A DNA stretch of 64,000 nucleotides from Apostichopus japonicus (GCF_037975245.1 NC_092569.1:10465001-10529000); one strand, 5' to 3'; positions 24,450 through 38,232 are shown, counted from the first letter of the stretch. The notes: a model not told the origin generated them from the letters alone. Numbers and translations are program-made.

Positions 24450-26519
24450 GACGTTATTGTCTCAGCCATCAAGTGAGATGTAATATTCAGGGTTAAGTTT
24501 AGACCTTAACACTTGCAAAACGGGTAAAAGTGGCTGTAAGAATTGCTTACATAATTCATCTCGTCAGAGACACATTACCGGACGGAAGCACTGATCCATG
24601 TTACATATGCATAACATCTCTCTAAAGATCTCTCTAAACAAATATGTCCTTTCATTTCCGAATTCTCTCTCTAATTCTCTTCGCCCAGACCTCAGCTGCG
24701 CGCACGCACGCACGCACGGAGGTCTGTGTCGTCCTACATAGATCTTTCTGACATTCACACGCAGAATATGATACTCAAAATTCAAACTATATTGTATGCA
24801 CAGAGTGATTTATTGACAAATAAATGAAGATAATATAAATTTATACCAAATTTTTCCACCGATCTATACAATTACGGTCGGTCATTGACATCTCAGTACT
24901 GGTTATGGTAATGATTTTTTGTTAAATTTTTCTTCTTTTTTGATCTTGAAATTCAGCACGGTCATAAACCCTTACAAGATAGAAATTATCACAGAGGAAG
25001 TCATACATTTGAATAAAATTCTAGTTCCTTGTGGCAAAGAAATTTGTCAATCTGAAAAATAGGTGGTTTCTTTGCAGGATGTTGACATCTAGATGCAATA
25101 ATTATTATATAATAATTATTATATACCAATTTCTTCGACATTTGACTTGGTTGATTTCATATGAAGGCCTTTCAATGAGGACATCGCAGAGAAAAAACTT
25201 TGACCTCTTTTCGACAAAATGCACAAACTTGTCGTTTTAATTACGCTGTCGTCATTCATGGATAAATTGTCAATACCTTTCGATTCATTTTGAGCAAAAA
25301 TGTTTCGAGTCGTGTTAGTTTACTAGCTAAGCTTGTGAACAGATAATTATTGTTACAACTTAAATTCTTTTTATCGAAACTAATCGTACTTAGCGAGGAG
25401 ATCAAAACTTAACGAAAATGACCTGAAAAAAGAAGCTGCCTTAAATTATATATGAGATGACAGAGTGTAAATACATCCCTACCGTTGGAAGACATCTCTA
25501 GAAAGACTTTTACATAGCTCACTGACCGTAATCCATTCCTCACTGCTGTACAGTTCATGATGTGGTTTAGATGGATTGACGGTGGAAGGATAACTTTCCT
25601 TACCTTAATATATGCAGGTGGCTACCTCAGTCATGGGTAGTTGAAACTGATTGTTCAACTTTATCACGATTCATAGAAGTTTTAAATCATGCTTAGCAAC
25701 ACTTCCTGTATTGGTGTGGTTCACTTCCTGTATGACTATCCAAAATATTTTCCTTCTTTCTTTATATATGTGAATCACCCTTGAATCACCCTAAGCTCAT
25801 CTAAAAGTTCCTACTTCTTATACCTAACAATCACTAAAAAACTTGCTTGAAAGTAGTACCTCAACAACAATTTCCCAGCTTATTCTCAACTAAGAAGGAA
25901 TTAAATTGATGTATTCAAAAAGTGAATAACATTACTGTGAGAGGTGGCAATCAAATGCTAGTGTGAAACTGGAACATTAGCGGGCCATCATTACTTTTAC
26001 TTTCTAGCATATATATATATATATATCAGTATGTGAGGTATAAATATGATGATCTGGAAAATATTTTGTCTTCTCATATGATTCCCATGACTTGTCACAT
26101 AAATATAAGAGTCAACAAAAACTTTCTAAGTTGTGGTTTTTATATTTTGGGGTAGCATTAAGCAATAAGGCCAAAAAAAATTGCTGGTAATCCTCCTGAA
26201 CATTAAAAATAGCAAACACAAAATTGAAAAGATATTTAGATATATATATAAATCATTCACCCATTGCCAAGTACTGTACTTATATAATGGATGTGTTTTG
26301 CTTTGCAGTTGACCTATAACATAGAAAGCAAAAGTAGGTAGGAAATTGCATGTAAAATATGTTCAAGTTAAACGTTCAATGGAAAAACTGACTGAGAAAA
26401 TTATTATAAACAATGGAAAGGAGCAAAGAACTTTATGGCTCAATGTAGGCCAGTCAGAAATGATCCCCAGTCAAAGAAATGGCTGACATATTATATGTAG
26501 GGATCGCCACCCACTAAGA
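24450..26519. other. intron-like sequence
   Basis: Contains the short GCGCACGCACG repeat at about 24698-24719 in an otherwise AT-rich stretch and a (TA)n run at 26011-26026. Nothing else recognised. Confidence 0.5.
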
Positions 26520-26592
26520 GCTGGATTGCTCAGTAAACTGGGAGAGATCTGGGCCTGAAACCCGGCCGTCACTGGTTCGAATTCGGTTATAG
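26520..26592 (+). repeat. tRNA-like segment, probably a SINE head
   Basis: The segment contains an A-box-like GGATTGCTCAGTAAACTGGG, an anticodon-arm-like CTGGGCCTGAAACCCGG with a 7-nt loop and possible anticodon TGA, and a B-box ACTGGTTCGAATTC. The acceptor ends pair poorly, so a working tRNA is unlikely; a tRNA-derived SINE or pseudogene is the better reading. No clear tail was found downstream. Confidence 0.5.
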
Positions 26593-29500
26593 CAACAAAT
26601 TTCTTTGAAATTTTCCATTTTAAATTTATCTTCAGTCATAAAATGAAACACTTTATAGTGTTTGAATCATACCTTGAGTGCTACAGTAAGACAAGTATAG
26701 TAACTGGGATTCCTGCATGAAGTAAATCTGTTCTCTAAATCTGTTCTCTATGTAAAGAATCAAATCTGTATAGGCTTGCATGCATACTGTAGTGTAGTGT
26801 TGCCACAAGATCGCTGTCTATATTTGGTTTTGCTCACTATATGACAGAATAGAGAAATACTTCTACTACTTATCTTGCTGCCCCCCCCCCCCCCCCGATC
26901 GTTCCCTTCGAATATTTGCATGTAAGACATGTTAGTGCAATTAATAAGGACTATATAAAGCTTTTACAGTAAGAAGCATAGTGCCCCCAAAATTGTGATA
27001 CAAACAAACTGAATTCATTTAAACATCTTGGCCTCGAATAAGGCATGATAGCATATATAGATTCGATGACTTCCTACAGGGGCAAAGCTTAATTAAGATT
27101 TCCGTAGATATTTCCTTTTAAACACAGAATACAGTTAACCATGCTCCTACCTCCCTTGCCCCTCCCCCCCCTTCCTCTTCTTGTGGCCTCCAGTCGCTTC
27201 CGGCTATTACTTATAAATGTCCTTGGAACTTCCTGCAAAATGTCATGAATAGAATTTAGACATCATTAGAGCATCAAAGTTTTTTCGGAAATTTTTTGAG
27301 ATTTCACGAGACACAGACAGTTTTCTTCCTTCTTTTGTTCTTACTGAAACTTAAAAAGAAAACTCCACAAGCTACAATCTACTTTCTGTGTGTACTGTAA
27401 TATTTATTTACTGAGAGAGACATGGTCTCCATAGGTGATATACTAGTACTGTGTAACCTCTTAAACAGAACCATCTATGTACTAAACTACACACTGAAGG
27501 ATAGTGTGTACCCTAAGTGTTGTGTAGCTATGTAACTATGTACTACTGTACACTAATCTGCAGCCATCCCCTCATCCTTCCTGACGCATAGTGATATCAT
27601 GTGCAGATCTCCGGCTCCTCCTCAGTGAGCCTAAATGATATTGGCGGCCATAATTAACTCATGCAGAGATCATTAACTGTTTCAATAGCTTTTGATATTA
27701 ACTAATTAGTATTAAACTAGTAACAGATTAACATGTGAAGCCCAATGGCCAAGAATACTGAATACATGACAGTTATGCTTTAACTTACACTGTTGAATAC
27801 TATACTTTACATTCATATTTATCCCTCATTGACCAACTTGGACCTTTCAGTATATAACAACATAACCTAAAGGCTTATTGTACAAGTTTTAATGACTAAC
27901 TGAAGAAGACAAACTATTTGTTTGAGTATACCATGCTTCTCTATAGGTCTGTTTATTCATCTCAAGATTTGAAGTGGATATATTGACCTGAAGCCTGTAT
28001 GTTGCATGTATGTATACTGTACATGTATGTCACATGTACACCTATATGTGGTTATATTACACACACCCATCCTACACGAGGATAGAGTCCACTATGGTGG
28101 CCATGATAGGGAAATATAGTAACACACTGTAAGTTAAAATTTTCTCTAAATAAAAAAATTAAATATAAATAAATATTAAAAAAAATTTTAAATGGAAAGT
28201 CTCGTTTGAAAAGACTTTGCTCCATGTTTTCAAATATTGTGCAAAATCTCTGAGCATTTAAAAATATGGAAATTCGATTTTATGTTCTTTGACTGATACA
28301 GCCATTCCTTCTTTGCTTTCTTACATCTTGATTCTTCAAGGTGAATCATCCCCTTATTCCAGCTCTATAGCTATATACACAAGGTGTCCCTTTAATGCAT
28401 CTATGTGACTCTCAATTGTCTCCAAAGTCATTCTTTAAGTAGATTAAACAGTAGCTTGAGGGATTAAATGGCTGATGGATTAAAGAGCATGGAGTTGTGA
28501 CAGGCAACTCACTTCATTTAAATACATTATAATTAGTAGATACTGCAAGACTTAATCTCGCAGATATATGGAGTCTTTGTATAATGTACTACCGTGTTGC
28601 CTCAAATTATCATCGGTAACTGGCAAGACGGATTAACCTAGATTGAACTACTGTATACTATGAACCAAACTCTCTTGTATTATACACTGTTAATCCGCAA
28701 GACATGTCCTGTATTTAGTGTTTTGTCCAAAATAGAAAATCAGTTCAAAGGAAATGTTCTGGAAAATCCACATTTCAGTTGTATGTTCCGATTGATCAAA
28801 CAAACATACCAGAAAATCTCCTCCCCTCGCATTTACCCCTCACATTTACCCCTCCCATTCACCCATCCCATTCACCCCTCCTATTTACCATTGTGCTTTA
28901 TCCCTATCCCTCCCCTCTATCCCCTCCCCTCCCCTCCCCTCGACTCTATCCCATCCCCTCTAATCCCTACCCTATTCCCTTTCCCTTCCCTCTAACCCCT
29001 TTTGCCTATTCCGTTCCCTCTGCTTCCCTACCTCTGACCCTCTCTTAAATCCCCTCCCCTCTATCCCTACCCTCTATCCTCTACCTTGGCCTTGTGTTTC
29101 TAATCCCTGGCCTTATTTTCCATACATCCAATATTAGCAAATTATGTATCATGGAAGATACAGCTACGGGGTAAGCAGAGCATTATTATTATCTACAGAA
29201 TATTGTCTATTAATTCACAGTCACTAACTGTTCGTTTCCTCGTTTGGTTATTGTACACAGGACAACTAGAAATAATGATATTTATCAGTGAAAGGGGCTG
29301 AACTACCTACTTGCTTCAAGTCAATTCTTGGCAAGCAATATCAAAATATAGTCTTTTGAAATCACCTAGAATTTGAATAATGCAAAGTTTACAAATGTCA
29401 TTTCATGTAAATTTTGTCGATGAATGATTAGCAGCTTTGGTGGGGGTTTTTCCCCGCTAGTTAAAATTATTAATAATTTTAGTAAAGTATCATATTTTTC

Positions 29501-31740
29501 ATTTAAAACTGAAGAAGAAAATACCATCATGTCGTTCCTTATTAGATTATTTAAAATATTATTTGAAACTTAACCATTATATTTTTAAGCAGAATATGAA
29601 AGTAAATATATGGGAGAGATATTGGCAGCCGTGGTCTAATCTATTAGGTTTTGAAATATAGTTTTTGAACATTACTATTATTCATAGGAGTATCACAGTA
29701 ATTTGTACTTTGCCGATGGGGTTGAATTTTTTTTTATTCGTGTTAAATAATTTAAGTTAATCTTGTATTTGTCTGTATGTATATGTCATGAGAAATAAAA
29801 AAAATAATAAAAAATTAATAAAAAAAATATATAAAAAGAAAACATGTTTACTTAATTTAGCAAGTATATACTGTAAATATATCAACGGAAACCACAATTA
29901 ATAGATCAAAATGGAAATGTTCGTTGTGTACATGAATTTCGCAGGGTGAATTATTTGCAACCAATTAACAAGTTTTCCCTTCATGTAAGGATCATGTGTA
30001 CTTAACTAAAAATAAGATCTCTCATCAAAATGTTTTGCATACAAGTTTTTGATTTTGACTCTTAATTTGAAATGATGACATGCTTATTTGGTATTGAGTG
30101 TCGTTGAGTGCTGTTATTGAGTGTTTGACCGCAACAGGTTCTAATTATCATAAAAGCAATCGAAAGTGAACAACCTGATCAAATGAACACAAGCCTCTCC
30201 CATTACATACAGTAGAAGCATTGATAAATTTATCAGGCTTCAAAATACTTCCCTGAAAGTTAGCGGCCTGCGACTCAGTGCGACAATACTAACAGTATTG
30301 AACTTGTCTCCATTTTGCTAAACACACTTTCCCATCTACAAATATAACCTACTGAAATTGTAACCTTTCAGCACTGCACCCTCTATTACCCATATGCGAT
30401 CCAGCCCCACTTTCTCCTAACTCCCACCGGATCTACAGTTTAGAAAGTTAACCCATAGATATGTCCTTCGACGAATTCTTCCATCCAAGAAAATGAAATA
30501 TATACTATTTCTTCAACAGACTTCAATGGGATCCTATACTTATTCCCTACTTATAAAATGTTCACTGTTAAAATGTACAAGAGAATCTGCCTAGTTATGA
30601 CCATGAACAAAGTTGTGCCCACGCCCTACATTGTTGGTCAAAAGAAAGACAGCTGAGCTGCATATTAAAAGAAACTAAAAGCTTCTATCTGTGAGATTAA
30701 ATATGATAGAAAATGCAATTTGACAGCTACAATCAGTAGCAACATGGCAAGACTAACCATCATATTAAACCTATAGATATATAGCCCTTAGAAACCAACC
30801 CCAAATCATAACCACTTCAAGTGTACCACATCACTAAAACAAAAAATATGTGATTTTTAAATTAACACAAAACATTTCCTCACAATAAGCAACTGTCAAA
30901 CTTACCTGATATTAGACAAAAAAAACTTTATCATTGAAAGAAAAAGATCAAGCAACCTGCCAGAACTATGTTTGTAATTTAAGGCCCTTAACTTTGACCA
31001 AGAAAACACAATGTTAAGATTATTAAAACATAGAAAGGAACTGAGAAGTATTCATAATTGATTAACAACGTTGAATAATTAATAACCAGATTCGGTAAAA
31101 CATAGATCTCCTGTAAAATATTAAAAGATCATTCATGGAATGTATCGATATTAACTACACTGTGTGAAGTGTCTTTTTTTCTCACTAGACCGTAATTTTT
31201 GCTTTCAAACTACTATATATACCATAACTATCAAAGACATAATTGGTAATGTGTTAAACAAGGAAATTACAGACTGCTTCTGGAAGCAAACAGCTCATGG
31301 AATAAACCCACAGTATATTGTGATCCAGCGCACACTTGACTATATCTAGGGGTGTGCAGTTCATCACTAGTTGAACTAGTATATAAGGACCTTTGGACTT
31401 AAAACACATAGAGCGGTATGTTTTACTGTACACTTATAACAGGGAAATATCATGACATACCATCCATAACTGTATGTAGTTAACTTGTCAGCCCATCTTG
31501 AAGAGCTTATATACACTAGGGATTGAGACCTGTCAATGAATATGTTTTTCAATGAAGACAAAAAAAAGATGACAACATTTTTGAAACTGTGTCAAAATTA
31601 TCATACTGTATCTACTTATCCACGAACCCATGGTAAAATTTTTTGCATGCGCTAGGTTTATAGGTTGAGCTGCAATTTTGTCTGTTTCAATGCAGTGTCA
31701 AAAAATGAACAACTTTAATCATATTAGCCTAACTACTTCT
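26593..31740. other. intron-like sequence with C-rich tracts
   Basis: No supported exon in about 5 kb. A run of 16 C lies at about 26881-26896. From about 28817 to 29090 the plus strand is C/T-rich with repeated CCCCTCCC and ATTCACCC blocks, which create proline-rich open frames that are not genes. A very AT-rich zone lies at 29720-29850. Confidence 0.6.
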
Positions 31741-31748
31741 GTCTAGAC

Positions 31749-32109
31749 CAGGGGTGGGAAACCTTTTTGAATGAATTGGCCAGATACAAGAAGTGAAAAA
31801 TTGACTGGGCCGCACCTAACCAACGACCTGCTGTTGATTTCAAACCTTTGATTCCGAGGACTTTTAAGCAATAGGTGTGTGTACTTAATCTGTATTCACA
31901 AAAACATAATGTCAATACAGTACAGTTGATAATTAATGGGGATAATAGGCCTACCTGACAGCATCATTAGTGCCGATAAATTCTAAGCAGCTAGCTCGTT
32001 TTTTGTGATGATGTAAAATAGATTGATTTTTTTCCTTTTTCTTGAGACATATCAAAAAAATCACTGGCGGGCCGCATGTGGCCCCCAGGCCATAGGTTGC
32101 CCAGCTCTG
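31749..32109. mobile_element. hAT-superfamily MITE with perfect 8-bp target duplication
   Basis: The left end is CAGGGGTGGGAAACCT and the right end, reverse complemented, is CAGAGCTGGGCAACCT, the usual hAT terminal repeat shape. GTCTAGAC lies directly outside both ends (31741-31748 and 32110-32117); eight bases with a TCTAGA core is the known hAT target pattern. Subterminal sequence contains GGGCCGCA near 31808 and GCGGGCCGCATGTGGCCCCC near the right end, also typical of non-autonomous hAT copies. The 361-bp element has no transposase. It sits inside the presumed intron of the PHACTR-like gene. Confidence 0.93.
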
Positions 32110-32117
32110 GTCTAGAC

Positions 32118-35100
32118 GAATCTTCTTATAGAATATGGTATATTTTATAAATCCCTTTGGAGGTCCATCCAGACTTGTAGACAACAACAACCAAACACTC
32201 CATTAATTACCGATAGTTTCACCAAATTTTAGCAGAAGTTTGTAAACATGAGGATGTAAATGGTTGGTAAGATCTGGACTGAAAAGTATAAGTTAGGTGA
32301 GACGGGGGTAATCTAACTGTTTCCATTCTACTATTCCACATTCTTCTCCTCTTCATACTGGACAATGTTACTTTAAAGTAGAGATTTAAAGTAGAGCATG
32401 GCCTTCATAGCTTATATTAGACAGCAGTTTCCTATCTGAAGGAGTTCAAAATTACCACATCCCATGCATCTTCATTCCGTGAGCAAACACGAGAGGAAAT
32501 TGTTTTCCTTTTTGTCAATTCATTCTTTTCTATGATCCAATTAAGATCTGCATATAAATAGTATGCAGGGTATAAATTAAAATGCCTGTCAAAAGGAGGC
32601 AAACTTTGAAATTTTATCGAGGAAAGCATTTTCTTTTTTTATCTATTTTATTTTTTCCTGGTTTTCTTCCCAATGAATTCTGAGAGGTATTGCAAGGATT
32701 TTTACTATAGGTTTATCATGATGTTAGTAACATATGAAAGGAGATAAAAAAAAATATTTACTTTCATTAGTTTATTAACTATTAACTACCAATGAAGAAA
32801 ATGTTGTGTCCTACAAATTTAATGTCACATTATTTTGTACCTTATTATTTAAGAACTGAGTTTAAATTCATGCGGAGGTAAATTCCTTGTTTCTAGTTCA
32901 GGAATTGACTACTATACTAATGTTATGTTTCACCGATGTACATCATCACTGAATTCTTAGGTCAATACAAGATGCAGCATACATACAGTATGGGTATCAG
33001 GCTATCAGCAGTTTCAGAAAATACTGCTCTCTAAATACTACTGTACATAGCTTAATCCAGAGGAACTATGGGTGGACGGAGCTACTATGCAAAATGGCCG
33101 AATTGCTATGTACTGTATATACATATCAAAAGATGCAGATGCAGTTCAATTTTACACAGGAGTCATAGTATTTTATAATTCAGGGACAAATTTCAGAGCA
33201 TTCAAGACTGCTACACCAAATTTTGAAGGTTAAAATTATTTCCTGGAAAGAGGAATTGTTTTGATATTGACAATATGAACCAGCAACTTGATTCACTTAG
33301 TACTGCTAAGTGGTATTTAAGCACCCAGTTTTGCATACTGTTGTTCAAGACTAAGCCAGACATTGGAACTAGGCAGATACAGTACAGTACTGTACTGCAT
33401 AAAAATGTACATATGAAGTGTATAAGTTTTTTGCCTGTTCTACATGTTACATACAGTATAGTTAGAAATTTTGAAGTATTGTGCAAACTTGATTGTCATA
33501 TATATTATTCACTAAAATAGCTGACTTGGTTCGATCTGTTTGTGGAAGACCTGTTATTACTTACATGAAATTTAATGCAGCAACTTATTTTGCTGGTTGG
33601 AGATCAATAATTTGTTTTCCACGACCAGATCCAATTTTCGGAAAGAAATTGCAATTTCGATCAAGTTATTTATTTTGTCACTTCTACGGATTATTGAGAC
33701 TTACATCAAACCATTAAAGCCATCGCTCGGAGCACTATAGATAGATATACATTAAAATAAAGAGAGAAAAAGAAAAGGGGGGGAAAACACCTCAAAATAT
33801 GATCTAAAAGCAGGCTACAAGTAAGAGCAGAGGGAACATGCAAATCTACAAGCACAATCGATGCACGATAAAATGCAATGAAAAGACTTTTAATTCTGTC
33901 AGGTAAACATACCAACCAATCCTAGCAGCCAGTCCCAGCCTAGCGATATTTACTTCACATTTTGTGTGTAACTTACTGTTTAAATGTCCGAGCAAGCCTT
34001 TATCTTATGTCTATATAATGCTTTCTCTCAAAAGATATTTATCAAATCTAGCAAATGCTGCTACAGAAAGAGAATCAATTTTGGAGACCATTATCATATC
34101 AAAATACAATGCTGAAAACTTATAACATTGTCTAGCTAATAGTTTTTCTTATTATTACCAGGCTCCCCCCTCCCCTCCCCCTCCTCCACAAGTACAAAGA
34201 CAAAACATAATAAACACTAAAAACCATGTCATATAACCATAATGGTTTCCTTTTGGGGGGGAGGGATAGTTGAATTTGTATAAAAAATCAGTTTGTCTCG
34301 ACTTTATCAATTTTTTTTTTACATATATACTGGCAGGCATACTAACACTTGACAGTTTGCTCTCTTACAAGCACCATCTTTGCCACACTCGAGCTGGAAT
34401 ATAGAGCTCTTTAAGCCAATTAATTGCATGGTTAATAAAAAATTAATAAAGAAGTAAAAATCATTCGAGAGCAAAGAGGAAAAAGCTTGATCATCTATAT
34501 TTGATCTAGCAATTTGAACCTTTTCAGCTGATAACTACTGCTTGGTTCACTGCTATCTTCATTAAAGAAGTGTATATGAAATGGCGAATGGCAGATCATA
34601 TGGAAAAGTACTGTACATACAGTACCTGTTAGTTAGTAGATTTCCCTATTTTGTCAAGTTTGAACTTTTGTGGACCAAATATCGTGCATGCATGTTAGCA
34701 GGCCAGAGGAGGATGAATTTGAGGGCTTAGATTTAAGATATATAATGCATGGCTTGACCACAGATCACTGGCAAATGTATTGAAACCTTGAAAGGCACAA
34801 TAATTTATACGATGAAATATGTATGGAGACAAAATGTACTGATTATTGATTGGAATTCATGTTGGTGTGCACTGTACATCATACTATGCTATAAATAACT
34901 TGTACACTTTTAGTTAATGGGGTTGAGATGAAGAAATGATTAAAAATATGCAAATGAAAGATCTCAAAATGTATCTAATTTACAGCACCACCGCTAGTTT
35001 TATACAGCTGTGGTTCATTATTGCACGCTGTTCTATAGACTACGAGATGTATGCTCTATATATATATATATTCCAACAACTATTTCATAAATAAGTTTTA

Positions 35101-35248
35101 ACATAGTGGATAAATTTCAGAGAGAGCTTTGGTGAAATTTACGAAGCCCAAGTTTCTCGGGATACAAGTGATCTAAACATGACATAAACAAACATGGAGA
35201 TGGATATTTGAGGATTTATTGCGGAAGATCGACATTGAATGAAAAATT
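32118..35248. other. intron-like sequence, nothing recognised
   Basis: AT-rich with TACAGTACTGTAC palindromes (for example about 33380-33396) and a G-run near 34255-34263. Small open frames lack motifs. Confidence 0.55.
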
Positions 35249-35331
35249 GTGACACAAACAAAACGTCATTTGCAAGCAACAGAAAGTTAACTTACGCGGC
35301 ACACGGTTTGGGGCAAGTCTTCAATGCAAGG
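35249..35331 (-). mobile_element. one-ended fragment of the TTAA-flanked MITE family
   Basis: The reverse complement of this segment matches the left end of the element at 18577-18933 over about 80 bp, including GCATTGAAGACT, GCCCCAAACgGTGTGCCG, AGTTAACTTTC and GTTGCTTGCAA. No matching second end is present within 500 bp, so the copy is truncated or rearranged. Confidence 0.75.
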
Positions 35332-35712
35332 ACATGCAGATATATACGTATGTTATACAACAAATATTGCTACATTTCGAGGATCTTTCAAATGATCTTG
35401 ACTATTATGAGTTCATATTAGAGAGGTATTTTTTTTCCCATACCAATCCATAGTGATGCCACTGTAGCTTTCTGGCATTTTGAGCCTAGATCCTGATGGG
35501 GTGGGTGTTGGGGGGGGGGGTTAAGTGGTTCATTTAGCTCAGTCATTTTGGAAGATCCAGGGACCTAAACGTTGGTGGAATGCTTGGTTAACCTGTTGTG
35601 TAGTTAACAGGTTGGCTAGAACAGTGAGGATATACAGTATATATTCAGGATTAGTACATGCTCCAGAGAGAATTAATTGCATTAATATACAGTGCAGCAG
35701 ACAAGGAAGAAT

Positions 35713-35940
35713 GGCCTCCTACAGTACAGTACAGTACAGTACAGTACAGGTACAGTACAGTTCAGTATAGCACAGTGCAGTACAGTTCAGTACAGTACAG
35801 TAAAGTACAGCACACTACAGTACAGTAAAGTACATTAAAGTTCAGTAAAGTTCAGTACAGTACAGCACAGCACAGTACAGCACAGTATAGCACAGTACAT
35901 TAAAGTTCAGTACAGTACAGTAAAGGGCCTCCTACAGTAC
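35713..35940. repeat. (TACAG)n pentanucleotide array
   Basis: About 200 bp of TACAG units with drift to TTCAG, CACAG and TAAAG. GGCCTCCTACAGTAC occurs at both borders (35713-35727 and 35926-35940), so the array looks like a local duplication that later expanded. The unit is the same TACAGTA string that is scattered across the window. Confidence 0.93.
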
Positions 35941-36313
35941 TTACTCTTTATGTTAGACAGGAGAGCACAGCAGGGGAAAAAAACAAAAACAAAGATAGTA
36001 GTTTTGTGAATTATGTGTGAAATGAAACCAATATGTTAGATCAGAAAGCAGAGGTGTGACAGTTACAGGAAAAGCAACACACCCTCTTCCTCCCCCTCCC
36101 CTCCCCCACACCTTCCCTGCGGGCAGAAGGCGGAAAGAGAGAGAGAGGAGTGGAATTGAAAGAATGGAGTCACTTTATGACAAAAGCTTGTTAATTGGTG
36201 ATTAGAGAAGAAAGCAAAATTCCAAAAAATGGTGTCACAATGTCACTTGCGACAGGTGATTTCTTTTAGTTTCTGTGATGATATACGTATCATGTCATTT
36301 TGGTTATTTTTAC

Positions 36314-36389
36314 TTTTGGCTTGGGCGTCACGGTTCTTCTTTTTCCTGAAGGACCTGAATATTCCCCCTCCTTGATTCCGGTCGGTCAT
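36314..36389 (-). CDS. candidate first coding exon of the PHACTR-like gene
   Basis: On the minus strand an ATG at 36387-36389 (context TTGGCCATGA, G at -3) opens MTDRNQGGGIFRSFRKKK and continues through a basic, charged peptide. A donor AAAA|GTAAAA at 36313 gives 25 codons plus one base. An alternative donor ATAC|GTATAT at 36286 gives 34 codons plus one base. Both leave phase 1, which fits the exon at 21812-21997. The frame is also open upstream to an ATG at 36488, so the start is uncertain. A short basic first exon joined to the IFKPWKWRKKKK exon fits PHACTR genes, which use several first exons. The signals are seen; the assignment is inferred. Donors are only moderate. Confidence 0.45.
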
Positions 36390-36794
36390 GGCCAATGTTT
36401 TTTTGTGGTGTTTTTTGTGTTTTGCGAGCAGCGGTGACGAAGTGGGCGCTACGTGGGTACCGACAAAGACGGCAATCTGTTCATGCAAAACTGTGGTATG
36501 GCCTATACATCAGAGAAACAGAAAAGTGAACGGGAGAGAGATATATATGGAGAGAAAATCAAATAAATAACAACAAAAAGGAGAATAATGTATTAAAATA
36601 TAAACAAATAGAAAAGATAAAAATGAGGGAAATTCAAAAGTAGCAAACAACAACAAAAATAAAAGAAAATGTAAATGAAACCAATGGATAAAATGCAGAA
36701 TAATATAACTGAAAAGAATATATTATAAATAAAAAGAAAAAGAGCAAAGCATTAACTGGAGTAAATTTACATATTGTTCCCAAACATGGTAAAT

Positions 36795-36875
36795 CATGTA
36801 AAGCGCATTTGAATATACATATGTTATAGTATTTGCGCTATATAAGGATCCATATTAATAATAATAATCATAATT
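36795..36875 (+). repeat. fragment resembling a retroelement 3' tail with ATAATA tail
   Basis: Contains GTAAAGCGCATTTGAATA, then TATTTGCGCTATATAAGG and an AATAATAATAAT-like tail. It resembles the block at 11965-12020 and the common 3' ends of invertebrate non-LTR elements or SINEs. The body of the element is absent. Confidence 0.45.
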
Positions 36876-37907
36876 AATGTGAAAGGAGTAGTTCCACCAA
36901 AAAATGGCTTCTTTCATGGCAAAGTTCAATTCACATTAACATTTTGACACGTAATTGCTAATTATGTCGATTTTTTTTTACATTTTTTTTTTTTAGCATC
37001 GCAGTGTTTTTGCAGCATCCTTTGCAGCATTCTAAATGACTGAGACATTACAAATGAATAACATATTTTAATAAATTTTGTACCACAACCTTTTTGGGAA
37101 CAATATGAATGGATGAGAATTTATTTGTAGGTTATTATCCACTCAAGCGCCCACACACAAGTTGTACACTTAAATGTGCATTGTCAATTGGTACAAACTA
37201 CTGTAGAAATAAGGCAAATACATATTGACTTGGTTTGACTTGCACCGCTTGGTTTTTCATTTTTTTTTTTTCATTTCTACATCTTTAGAACAGTCTATAT
37301 GGAATGGTAGAATATAGCCTCCACATGTGTGGTTCTGTAGAATTTGCAGCCAAATGCTTTTAAAATATGAATTTAAACCACAATAAAGTAAAAGATGATG
37401 AAACCCTTTTACCTTCAATGGCCTTCATTTTTATTTTTTTAAGCATGATTATCTTCAGGTGTACCAGTTATAAATACCAGGTACATAATTATTGAAATAT
37501 CAGTTGACTTCACCTACTGACCACAAACCAAAGATATAAGTTTTTCCAAATCTGTATTTTCTCCTGAGCTCAAATCTACATTTATGTTGAGATGTGTTTT
37601 TTCTTAATATTCAACCTATTACCCTGTATATTGTACAGTACAGATATACATCTATATCTCTTGCAAGAACGATGTTTCAAGTAAACTGTACAATTATCTA
37701 TTTACGCATCTCTAACACATTAATGTTATGGAATTAATCTAAACATACTGTACATGGGGTTGACAAATCGTCCGAAGTTGCTACTGTACCTCCTAGCATC
37801 TGGAATGAATTACTGTACCACTGAAACTCAGATGTTGTGCTTCCCTCACCTTGTTAAAAAGAACTTCTGAAAACTCATCTTATGCATCAAGCATTCATTC
37901 AATAAAT
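36876..37907. other. intergenic or intronic sequence
   Basis: Just after the retroelement tail, GTAGTTCCACCAAAAAATGG (from about 36889) resembles the left end of the candidate transposon at 9242, but no partner end was found. Otherwise AT-rich with poly-T runs near 36970-36993 and 37260-37271. Confidence 0.4.
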
Positions 37908-38232
37908 GTTGGGAAGCGAAGTGGTCTCATGAGAAGGAAGGGCATTGACCGGAGGAGTCGGTCATAGGGTGCGCACAAGGTTACCAGTTCATTCTACAGT
38001 AGGCCTGGTAGGGTTGTGGGGAGACAGGTTAGCCCGTCACTCGTAAATATCAATGTTAACCAATACTTCTTTTGTTATTTTTTTTTTTGGGGCTTTCTTT
38101 TCTCTCTTTTCTCTGGCGCCTTGAGCACCCTGTTCCATTATAACTCACCATGGTTATTGCTTAATGATGCCGCTTTGGTGCAGTTTCCATTGAATATGTG
38201 TAGGTCTGTGACTAAAAATTAATTAATTAAAA
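37908..38232 (+). repeat. possible SINE-like repeat ending in (ATTA)n
   Basis: The segment opens with a structured, GC-richer stretch (GAAGTGGTCTCATGAGAAGG, then GGTTACCAGTTC, loosely A-box and B-box spaced) and ends in AATTAATTAATTAAAA near 38217-38232. No second copy exists in the window and the boxes are weak, so this is tentative. Confidence 0.28.

Noticed and set aside
28660-29048. Proline-rich open frames
   Set aside because: Produced by a C/T-rich simple-sequence tract.
35525-35600. tRNA-like TTTAGCTCAGTCATTTTGGAAG stretch (A-box-like)
   Set aside because: No B-box at the expected distance and no fold.
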